A stretch of 17,434 nt of DNA from DASWYB01 sp036405195 (GTDB taxonomy: Bacteria; Patescibacteriota; UBA1384; 2-12-FULL-50-11; DASWYB01), in contig DASWYB010000026.1 in NCBI GenBank assembly GCA_036405195.1, positions 1 through 17,434 of the forward strand, written 5' to 3'. The notes below the pieces were generated by a model that did not search any database, was not told the DNA's origin, and worked only from the letters and a program-made list of their open reading frames with translations. Shown one piece after another: positions 12,184-17,434 of the stretch. The translations under genes were made by a program, and so were the position numbers. Positions within the stretch are counted from its first letter, which is position 1. The number at the start of each line of letters is the position of its first letter.

Positions 12184-13595
12184 GCATTAGAGAAATGCTC
12201 GGTCACGTAGTCAACCGTAAAGTTCATCGCGCCGCCCATTTCGCCACTTGTTTCCATGAGAATTACGTCGTGATGGGGCTGGAGAATGTGCTTGAAGAAA
12301 GGCTCCAGCTCTTCTTTTGTAGTGAATGCGCGGACTTTTTTACCTGTCGACGCAATTTGGTCGACGATTTCTTGCTGGGTTAATTGATCGTGAGTACCGG
12401 CCCCATGAGTCGGTGGTTGAAACACAAAGACGGTATCGGCTTGGTCGAAAAGAGTCAGGTATTGAGGCAGAATGGCTCGGTTTCGAAAACTAAATGTATG
12501 TGGCTCAAACAGCACACGAATCCTTTTATGGGGGAATTGTGCGCGGATAGCGGTTAATCCGGCTAATAGCTTTGCAGGTGAGCTTCCATAGTCTTCGTAA
12601 ACCGGGATGGAAGTTTTTTTTGTGCGTAATTCAAGTCGGCGGCGAATGCCGGAAAATGAGGCAAAACTTTCTTCAAGTGATTCTGCGGTAACTGCATTAT
12701 TGCTAAGCAGCCAAGCGGCGACGCCCACCATATTTAATACGTTGTGGTCGCCTAAGAGCCGTGAACTTAAGCGGGCGATTTTTTTACCTTTGTTTATTAA
12801 CGTAAAGGAGGTGATTTCATCACGAGTAATATCTTCGGCCCACCAATCAGCCGCTTTATTATTGAGGCTATAGGTTAGGGCGGTTCGTTTTACTTTGGCT
12901 AGCGTTTCGGTGACGTGCTCCCCATCTAAACAGGCCATAATAATGGCGTCTTTTGGAAGCTTTATAAGTAGTTTTTCAAAAGGTGCTAGATAGCTCTCGA
13001 GCGTAGGGAAAACGTTTAAATGGTCGTGAGTGCAGGAAGTGAGTAAGAGGGTCGAAGCGTTGTAGTGGAGAAATTTAGAACTTGTGTCCCAATTGGCGGA
13101 AGGGTATTCGTCACCTTCCAACACAAACATACCGCCTCCACCTTTATGGCCAAGGTTTGGCAGGTTAGGACACAGAGCGGGAACAAAGTAGCTCGGGTCT
13201 TTCTCTGCGCTTGAAAGGGCCCAGGCCGTAAGGGCGGTCGTGGTTGATTTACCAAAACTACCGGCAACGACAAAGTTTTTGGTGTGTGCGGTTAATTCTT
13301 CGATGACATCAGGATAAGACTTGATTGGTTTGCCGCTGGCGAAAGCTGCTTTGACCTCTTCGTTCTCATCGGGAACGAGTTTTGCGTGTTTGCCAATAAT
13401 AATAGTGTCGACGTCAGCGGGAATATTACTGGCTGCGTAGGGGCTCAGCATAGTAACAGGGCGCGTTTCTAAATAAGTGCTAATGGGCGGATAAAATCCT
13501 TCGTCTGAGCCGGTGACCTCCCAGCCATGATCTAGAAGAAGATCGGCCACCGCCGCCATCCCTGTACCGCAAATACCAATAATGTGTGCTTTCAT
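12180..13595 (-). CDS. mpl: Mpl-type Mur ligase (murein peptide ligase family), divergent
   Basis: 471 residues. Mpl reattaches recovered L-Ala-gamma-D-Glu-meso-DAP tripeptide to UDP-MurNAc in peptidoglycan recycling. The Mpl/MurC N-terminal Rossmann motif GICGTGMAAVA (7-17) and the Mpl hallmark GSDEGFYPPISTYLE (29-43) are clear, as are LEGDEYPSA (159-167) and FEPHTFSFRNR in the C-terminal domain. Key motifs deviate: the P-loop reads GSFGKSTT (112-119) where Mpl/MurC have GTHGKTTT, and the usual D-Y/F-x-HHP reads EDYGSSP. Lysine and Ser/Thr of the P-loop are kept, so ATP binding remains likely, but substrate use may differ. The ATG follows TGC TACAGT by 6 nt with no Shine-Dalgarno site. It lies downstream of the glycosylase gene on the same strand. 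Confidence 0.85.
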   Translation of the reverse strand: MKAHIIGICGTGMAAVADLLLDHGWEVTGSDEGFYPPISTYLETRPVTMLSPYAASNIPADVDTIIIGKHAKLVPDENEEVKAAFASGKPIKSYPDVIEELTAHTKNFVVAGSFGKSTTTALTAWALSSAEKDPSYFVPALCPNLPNLGHKGGGGMFVLEGDEYPSANWDTSSKFLHYNASTLLLTSCTHDHLNVFPTLESYLAPFEKLLIKLPKDAIIMACLDGEHVTETLAKVKRTALTYSLNNKAADWWAEDITRDEITSFTLINKGKKIARLSSRLLGDHNVLNMVGVAAWLLSNNAVTAESLEESFASFSGIRRRLELRTKKTSIPVYEDYGSSPAKLLAGLTAIRAQFPHKRIRVLFEPHTFSFRNRAILPQYLTLFDQADTVFVFQPPTHGAGTHDQLTQQEIVDQIASTGKKVRAFTTKEELEPFFKHILQPHHDVILMETSGEMGGAMNFTVDYVTEHFSNA

Positions 13596-13601
13596 ACTGC
13601 T

Positions 13602-13610
13602 ACTGTAGCA
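13602..13610 (-). promoter_or_regulatory. Extended -10 of the mpl-like gene, leaderless
   Basis: TGC TACAGT (13610-13602) followed by AGCAGT and the ATG at 13595. The region forms a perfect 7-1-7 palindrome (CTGCTAC-A-GTAGCAG). The bases upstream read CCTCCT, the opposite of a ribosome site, which supports leaderless initiation. Confidence 0.5.
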
Positions 13611-13619
13611 GAGGAGGTG

Positions 13620-14192
13620 TTACTCTGTCGATTCTTTGTTTTCGATTTTCTTAATGATGAGTGGGATCTTGGCAAAGTCGTCTAAGAGAGTTTGACGCAG
13701 ACCTCCGTTATAAAGAGCAGCGGCTGGGTGGTAGAGCGGCAAGTAGATGCGCCCGTCCTTACGACGGAATGGCTTGCCATGCAGTTTACTAATGGTGCCG
13801 ACCCCTGGTAAAAGTTTGCTCATGGAATGACGACCGAGCATGACAATAATCTTTGGGTTAATAATTTCGATTTGCTTGATTAAAAGCGGCCAATGTTTTT
13901 CAATCTCTTCGGGGGTGGGGTCTCGGTTTTCGGGCGGTCGTTGCTTGACGATGTTGGTAATAAAAATGTCTTCTCGTTTTAAACCAATCGACTCAAGCAT
14001 TTCGTTTAAGAATTTACCCGCTGCGCCAACAAATGGTACCCCTAGTTCATCTTCTTTTTTTCCTGGAGCTTCGCCAACAAAGAGAATTTCGGTATCGGGA
14101 TTTCCTGCTCCGGGTACGAAATTCGCTCCTTCGTAGAGGGGAAGTTGCTTGAGTTCTTCCAATACTTGCGCGAGCGCTGCGACTTTATTCAT
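13620..14192 (-). CDS. Family 4-like uracil-DNA glycosylase lacking the Fe-S cysteines
   Basis: 190 residues. It should remove uracil from DNA. Family motifs are FVGEAPGKKEDELGVPFVGAAG (38-59), ITNIVKQRPPENRDP (78-92), VMLG (117-120) and the catalytic-site HPAAALY (155-161). Family 4 enzymes normally bind a 4Fe-4S cluster with four cysteines: two in an N-terminal CxxCPL, one in KCRPP and one about 16 residues later. Here the segments read LKQLPL, KQRPP and EKHWPLL, and the whole protein has no cysteine, so it cannot hold the cluster. The fold otherwise looks intact and of normal length. TGA TATACT lies 6 nt before the ATG, with no Shine-Dalgarno site. It is flanked by the DNA polymerase and mpl-like genes. 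Confidence 0.9.
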   Translation of the reverse strand: MNKVAALAQVLEELKQLPLYEGANFVPGAGNPDTEILFVGEAPGKKEDELGVPFVGAAGKFLNEMLESIGLKREDIFITNIVKQRPPENRDPTPEEIEKHWPLLIKQIEIINPKIIVMLGRHSMSKLLPGVGTISKLHGKPFRRKDGRIYLPLYHPAAALYNGGLRQTLLDDFAKIPLIIKKIENKESTE

Positions 14193-14198
14193 GCTTGA

Positions 14199-14207
14199 AG
14201 TATATCA
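14199..14207 (-). promoter_or_regulatory. Extended -10 of the uracil glycosylase gene, leaderless
   Basis: TGA TATACT (14207-14199), then TCAAGC and the ATG at 14192. It lies between the polymerase stop (14214) and the glycosylase start; no good -35 is seen. Confidence 0.55.
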
Positions 14208-14213
14208 GTTCTT

Positions 14214-15461
14214 CTAATCCATCTCATAATCTGGCTTACGGAAGGTGATTCTGTTGGGGGCGGCGTCGCCTGCTATGAGGAGCGAAGCGGGCTTTACCGT
14301 CCAGCGACCAAACTTATGGTTCAGATTCTTTGAGGCTTCAAAGAGATCAATTACTTTGTGGGATGTTGTGTCGAACAAACTTATTGGCTGTGGTGTATGA
14401 GGCGTAAGACTATGACAGACAACGAGAATCTGTTTGGGGCAAAAACGATCAGATAACTCTGTGTCATAGGCAGCTGCAACATGACGAAAAACGTCGAACA
14501 CATTTTGGGTGGGTGAAAGGGAGAGAGTGTGTTCCCATCGGTCGGTATGGCTCCGCGCCATGATGCTGATTCTGGAAGTCCCCAGGTGCTTTTCGCGTAG
14601 CCTATCGGCGACTTTGATCCAGAGTTTATAGAGTACTGCCCGACCTTTGGCTTTTGTTCGGAGTGCGGGAGCTAGTACATGAGAGTGGCTGATGCTTTTA
14701 GGGCGTTCTGATGCTCGGAACCCATTCGTGTGTTGTAAATTGTATCCGTGCAAGTTATACCACCAGGCATCGCCCGTGATACCAAATGCATTATGGAGTA
14801 GATCCTGCGGCGCACGAAAAAAATCGACGGTAGTTTTGATTCCTATAGCATTGAGCCGTCTACTCATACCCCAGTTAATGCCGGGGATCTCACGAAGAGC
14901 AAGCTGAGAAAAGGCAGATTCAATTGTGTGCTGTTGGATAACGACTAATCCGTTAGGTTTTTGAATTTCTGTCCCAACTTTGGCCAAAAACATATTGGGG
15001 GCCACTCCGACAGAGCACATGAGAGCTGGACTGAAAATATCAGAGATACCTTCTTTAACTTTTATGGCGAGTGCGTGAGCGTTGGGGGTCCATTGTTCAC
15101 GGGTATCCAGAGGAATTCCAAACTCGTCTACGCTCAGAGTTTTTACGCCAGGTGATACCTCTGCGTCTAAAAAAGAGAGAATGCGATTATGAATATCGGT
15201 GTAGTAACGGTGGTTGCCAGGGACGACGATTAACTCGGGGAGTTTTTGTTTGGCTTCCCCTACCCGCCAACCGGTCGTGATGCCGTGAGCCTTAGCTTCG
15301 TAGGAGGCAGCAATAATGCAGGCACTCGGCCCAAGGGAAGGTGCGACGGCAATAGGTTTGCCGCTCAAAGAAGGGTCATGGTGCTGCTCGCACGACGCAA
15401 AGAATGCGTTCATATCCAGAAAAAGCCATTGGTTATCTCGCGGAGCAGGCAAATGGATCAT
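14214..15461 (-). CDS. Y-family DNA polymerase (DinB/UmuC type)
   Basis: 415 residues; a translesion DNA polymerase. The palm begins with FLDMNAFFASCEQ (14-26), which resembles the UmuC form (DVNAFYASCE) more than DinB (DMDAFFASVE). IIAASYEAKAHGI (49-61) is the nucleotide-contact region, LSVDEFGIPLD holds the second catalytic acidic pair, and SVGVAPNMFLAKVGTEIQKPNG and REIPGINWGMSRRLNAIGI are the thumb helix-hairpin-helix region. The little-finger domain follows (from about 255), with SISHSHVL at its start. The length fits UmuC/DinB. No UmuD-like gene or convincing SOS operator is present nearby. It is followed by uracil glycosylase, so this is a small DNA-repair group. Confidence 0.93.
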   Translation of the reverse strand: MIHLPAPRDNQWLFLDMNAFFASCEQHHDPSLSGKPIAVAPSLGPSACIIAASYEAKAHGITTGWRVGEAKQKLPELIVVPGNHRYYTDIHNRILSFLDAEVSPGVKTLSVDEFGIPLDTREQWTPNAHALAIKVKEGISDIFSPALMCSVGVAPNMFLAKVGTEIQKPNGLVVIQQHTIESAFSQLALREIPGINWGMSRRLNAIGIKTTVDFFRAPQDLLHNAFGITGDAWWYNLHGYNLQHTNGFRASERPKSISHSHVLAPALRTKAKGRAVLYKLWIKVADRLREKHLGTSRISIMARSHTDRWEHTLSLSPTQNVFDVFRHVAAAYDTELSDRFCPKQILVVCHSLTPHTPQPISLFDTTSHKVIDLFEASKNLNHKFGRWTVKPASLLIAGDAAPNRITFRKPDYEMD

Positions 15462-15467
15462 AAGTCC

Positions 15468-15497
15468 ACATTACCGAAAATAAGCCGAACGAGTCAA
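15468..15497 (-). promoter_or_regulatory. Promoter of the Y-family polymerase gene, leaderless
   Basis: TTGACT (15497-15492), an 18-bp spacer, TAATGT (15473-15468), then 6 nt to the ATG at 15461. No Shine-Dalgarno site of normal strength is present. Confidence 0.5.
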
Positions 15498-15550
15498 TGG
15501 TTGCTGTTACGAAAAAGAGATTTCAGTCCGCCGTTTTTTACGAAAAGTAA

Positions 15551-15931
15551 TTAGGATTGTGAGTGCTTCCGATTCAACCAGCTCCACGCAAACCCTAGTC
15601 CGAAAAGAATGTGGAGATAGTTATCAATCGTATCAAGTTGGGTTGAGAGATTGATCTTATTTTTGATAAGGATTTTAGCATCAAGTGGTGCGTGTAAGGT
15701 GAATCCCCAAATGCCCCAGGCGAGGTAAAAAACAATCAGGAGGCCGAGTGTAATAGTTCTGCCCCTAGGTTTAAGGTTACTGGCCGTGATGGCGATTAAT
15801 CCGCTTATAACGTGAAAGAGGTTTTCGTTATTGGTAAAATGAACGCTCTTCCAATTTGGAAAAATATAACCAAAGACTCCGAGGAGAAAGAGGAAGGTGC
15901 CGAGAACTTTGAGTGCTTGTTTGGTTTGCAT
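15551..15931 (-). CDS. Small four-span membrane protein, DUF4383-like
   Basis: 126 residues with four hydrophobic spans (about 7-22, 36-48, 58-74 and 103-118). FGYIFPNW, ENLFHVISGLIAI and DNYLHILFGLGFAWSW resemble the DUF4383 arrangement of membrane spans each with an N-x-x-H or H-x-x-x-G segment. The function is unknown. The frame stays open 35 codons further upstream, but I set the start at 15931: a clear promoter ends 6 nt before that ATG, and the upstream extension (with GTETALF- or YTKKPNRYT-like residues) is not membrane-protein-like. It is on the same strand as the polymerase downstream, 89 bases away, which has its own promoter. Confidence 0.7.
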   Translation of the reverse strand: MQTKQALKVLGTFLFLLGVFGYIFPNWKSVHFTNNENLFHVISGLIAITASNLKPRGRTITLGLLIVFYLAWGIWGFTLHAPLDAKILIKNKINLSTQLDTIDNYLHILFGLGFAWSWLNRKHSQS

Positions 15932-15937
15932 ATTGTT

Positions 15938-15966
15938 TGTATACCTGTTTGGTTTTTTTGTGTAAA
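15938..15966 (-). promoter_or_regulatory. Promoter of the DUF4383-like gene, leaderless
   Basis: TTTACA (15966-15961), 17 bp, TATACA (15943-15938), then AACAAT and the ATG at 15931. The -35 is identical to that at 2049-2054. It fixes the translation start. Confidence 0.65.
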
Positions 15967-15978
15967 GAGCAAAAATGC

Positions 15979-16007
15979 TTGTTTCGCCTGTGAAAAGGGT
16001 ATAAAAT
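15979..16007 (+). promoter_or_regulatory. Promoter of the small gene at 16050
   Basis: TTGTTT (15979-15984), a 17-bp spacer and TAAAAT (16002-16007). It predicts a leader of about 36 nt with a ribosome site, unlike the leaderless genes nearby. Confidence 0.5.
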
Positions 16008-16049
16008 AGCGCTATCTCAGTTCCATTTCTATCCACTCAGGGGGATACG

Positions 16050-16259
16050 ATGAATGCTGTATTAGGGCGGGCAGATGAACATATCTCTCACTGGAGGGAT
16101 CTCCAAACGGCTGAACCGTTGGGTGGAGTCCTGGCGATTGATCGCCTGGATGGATCTTCTGCTCGCGCATACACAAAGCTGGAAGATCCAATATTTCTTC
16201 GGGTGCATAACCCCGATAGCAGTGAGACGGAAGAGGTTCTCGTTCTCCATTCTGATTAG
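16050..16259 (+). CDS. Small protein of unknown function (69 residues)
   Basis: I do not recognise this protein. It is hydrophilic and acidic (DEHISHWRDL near the start, NPDSSETEEVLVLHSD at the end), with no membrane segment, signal peptide or cysteine. Evidence that it is real: a promoter at 15979-16007, AGGGGGA six bases before the ATG, and a strong terminator 33 bases after the stop, so it forms a complete single-gene transcription unit. By eye it is GC-richer than its neighbours. It sits between the DUF4383-like gene and the reverse transcriptase; whether it has anything to do with the latter is unknown. Confidence 0.6.
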   Translation: MNAVLGRADEHISHWRDLQTAEPLGGVLAIDRLDGSSARAYTKLEDPIFLRVHNPDSSETEEVLVLHSD

Positions 16260-16260
16260 T

Positions 16261-16278
16261 GCCTGCTTGCGGGCAGGC
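16261..16278. repeat. Short GC-rich palindrome
   Basis: GCCTGC (16261-16266) and GCAGGC (16273-16278) with a 6-nt loop, directly after the small gene's stop. No T tract follows. It resembles dispersed GC-rich palindromes found between genes in many genomes; a second copy was not found in this window. Confidence 0.45.
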
Positions 16279-16291
16279 TGACGTTTCGAAT

Positions 16292-16331
16292 GCCCCGGGT
16301 GCCTTCTGGCACCACGGGGCGTTGCTTTTTT
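16292..16331 (+). terminator. Strong intrinsic terminator after the small gene
   Basis: GCCCCG then GGTGCC (16292-16303) pairs with GGCACC, a bulged A, and CGGGGC (16308-16320): 12 base pairs with a 4-nt TTCT loop. A T tract follows at 16325-16331 after GTTGC. On the minus strand there is no T tract. The 42 bases from 16332 to the reverse transcriptase stop show no further gene. Confidence 0.85.
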
Positions 16332-16373
16332 ATGGGTGACTATACCTTGGCAACAAGTAGTTTGTAAGTTGAG

Positions 16374-17434
16374 CTACTGATTACGAAACCAGGCCGAATT
16401 TTTACGTACTTTAGCAACGGTGAGATCTATTAAATTCTTGCTAACCATAATGGCGTTAGCGTGACACAAATAGCCAACATATGAAACTAAGGTAGGCTTA
16501 ACGGCTTTTGGCCCTTCTTTGACCTTGGCCAGCGTTCGTTTTGTTGCTCGTTTAACCGTCTTTCTTCGAGGTAACGTGTAATGCGGCAAGGCAACATACC
16601 CAACGAAGTCGATGCCCCACGAGAGCTTTCGCAGTGTTGTTTTATGAGGGTGAATTTGTAATTTCAGACGCTCTTTGGAGAATCTATTAATTTCAACAAA
16701 ATAACCAATTAATTCGTCAGGATCAGAACTAAGTAAGATCATGTCGTCGGCATAGCGAAGATAATATTTGGCCTTGAGGTGATGTTTTACGAATTTATCT
16801 AGTGGATCGAGATAAACATTGGCAAAAAGTTGTGAGGTCAAGTTGCCGAGCGGCATACCCTTGCCCTCGTTCATATTAAAGCTACCAATAATATTGTCCA
16901 AAAGGTGGAGTAACTTACGGTCGGAAATCCTAGAGGAGAGCAAGTTGAAAAGCGTAACATGATCAACGCTGTCAAAGAACTTTCGGATATCAAATTTGAG
17001 CGCCCAGCAAGGGCCGCTGTAATTCTTACTTACTTTACGCGCTATCTCTGTTATCCGCTCAAAAGCTTTATGCGTTCCTTTGCCGACGCGACAGGAATAG
17101 CTGTCAAAAATGAAGGTGCGGTCGTAGAGCGGATAGAGGACGCGGTAAATCGCGTGATGCAACAGCCGACACTCGACCGGTGCTTTGCTTATTAAACATG
17201 GCTTTGGGTCGTTAATCCGGAACTGTTCATACCACGTCTCTGGAAAAATGCCTCGTTTCAGGTTAAAATGCAAACGAAACAAATTATCTTCTAAGTTTCG
17301 TTCGTAGGATTGGACGTCAGGCTTACGGCGCTTTCCCCTACGGAATTCTAGCCAAGCCTGGTGGATATTTTCGAGCGAAACAATTTCAGCAAAGGAACCC
17401 TTGTGAACAATACATCTGCTTTCAATGTCACCCC
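16374..17434 (-). CDS. Reverse transcriptase with SQ-type motif 4 (diversity-generating-retroelement-like), 5'-truncated by the window edge
   Basis: 352 residues are visible. The frame is open to the right edge, and family-like sequence (SLENIHQAWLEFRRGKRRKPDV) lies before the first possible TTG start at 17282, so the true start is outside. RT motifs in order: NDPKPCLISKAPVECRLLHHA (motif 1 region), DSYSCRVGKGTHKA (motif 2), WALKFDIRKFFDSVDH (motif 3, first catalytic Asp), GMPLGNLTSQLFANVYLDPLD (motif 4), YLRYADDMILL (motif 5; the catalytic YADD is at 16743-16754), LQIHPHKT and GIDFVGYV (motifs 6-7). Motif 4 has G-x-x-x-SQ rather than the QGxxxSP of group II introns, the form seen in DGR reverse transcriptases and relatives. 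There is no endonuclease domain, no intron RNA domain V downstream, and no retron signature. A template/variable repeat pair is not visible, but those elements would lie beyond the edge. Confidence 0.88.
   Translation of the reverse strand, partial: GDIESRCIVHKGSFAEIVSLENIHQAWLEFRRGKRRKPDVQSYERNLEDNLFRLHFNLKRGIFPETWYEQFRINDPKPCLISKAPVECRLLHHAIYRVLYPLYDRTFIFDSYSCRVGKGTHKAFERITEIARKVSKNYSGPCWALKFDIRKFFDSVDHVTLFNLLSSRISDRKLLHLLDNIIGSFNMNEGKGMPLGNLTSQLFANVYLDPLDKFVKHHLKAKYYLRYADDMILLSSDPDELIGYFVEINRFSKERLKLQIHPHKTTLRKLSWGIDFVGYVALPHYTLPRRKTVKRATKRTLAKVKEGPKAVKPTLVSYVGYLCHANAIMVSKNLIDLTVAKVRKNSAWFRNQ

Noticed and set aside
15462..15500. SOS (LexA) operator upstream of the Y-family polymerase
   Set aside because: Only a TTCGG direct repeat is present; neither CTG-N10-CAG nor the GAAC/GTTC palindrome is found.
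15932..16036. 35-codon N-terminal extension of the DUF4383-like protein
   Set aside because: A TTTACA-17-TATACA promoter lies within it, 6 nt before the internal ATG, and the extension does not look like part of the membrane protein.
16321..16373. DGR template repeat just downstream of the reverse transcriptase
   Set aside because: The stretch is only about 50 bases and no second, A-diverged copy was found in the window.
16260..17434. Group II intron encoding the reverse transcriptase
   Set aside because: No domain V-like RNA hairpin or intron boundary lies downstream of the RT stop, there is no maturase or endonuclease domain, and motif 4 is SQ-type rather than QGxxxSP.
1..17434. TGA recoding (as in Gracilibacteria/Absconditabacteria)
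   Set aside because: TGA serves as the terminal stop of several genes (7690-7692, 9668-9670, 12182-12180), and no conserved protein here needs read-through of TGA.
1..17434. CRISPR arrays, tRNA genes, insertion sequences or attachment sites
   Set aside because: Intergenic spaces are short; no regularly spaced repeats, cloverleaf-like sequence, transposase or flanking direct repeats were seen.

Overview
The window looks like a compact bacterial chromosome segment, most likely from the Patescibacteria (candidate phyla radiation). This is an inference. It rests on tight packing of short genes, a reverse transcriptase of the type common in those genomes, many genes with no Shine-Dalgarno site, and enzymes stripped of accessory cysteines. 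TGA is used as a stop throughout, so code-4/25 lineages are unlikely. No rRNA, tRNA, CRISPR array or insertion sequence was seen.

Layout. Bases 1-4283 hold the tail of an unknown gene, a PIF1-like helicase, a convergent EVE-domain protein, a membrane-anchored His/Cys/Met-rich protein, a 54-residue YqaE/PMP3-type peptide, a DUF1653 protein and a convergent YibE/F-like membrane protein. Bases 4345-5570 form a metal-homeostasis operon: a Fur/Zur-type repressor whose promoter carries a perfect palindrome in its spacer, followed one base later by a ZIP transporter. Bases 5605-7199 (minus strand) are a methionine-sulfoxide repair cluster: MsrA, MsrB and a ferric-reductase-like membrane protein resembling MsrQ. 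A divergent flavin split-barrel protein follows.

Bases 7689-10600 hold a HelD-like helicase (the RNA-polymerase recycling type) behind an apparent attenuator, then a VTT/DedA-like membrane protein and a YvlD-type membrane protein. Bases 10606-12183 (minus strand) hold an MFS efflux-type transporter with the same kind of attenuator leader. Bases 12180-15931 (minus strand) hold a divergent Mpl-type Mur ligase, a family-4 uracil-DNA glycosylase without its iron-sulfur cysteines, a Y-family DNA polymerase and a small membrane protein. Bases 15979-16331 hold an isolated small gene with its own promoter and strong terminator. The right edge (minus strand) is a 5'-truncated reverse transcriptase with the SQ-type motif of diversity-generating retroelements.

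The two most interesting observations are these. First, the HelD-like gene and the MFS gene each sit behind the same architecture: a -35 box built over the preceding gene's TGA stop, a 17-bp spacer, a -10 box, 9 nt, a short leader ORF, an intrinsic terminator, then a Shine-Dalgarno site and the gene. Both gene families are linked to antibiotic tolerance, so these look like leader-peptide attenuators. Second, about ten genes start 6 nt (once 8 nt) after a -10 box with no Shine-Dalgarno site, while downstream and operon-internal genes do have one. This suggests systematic leaderless initiation of promoter-proximal genes.
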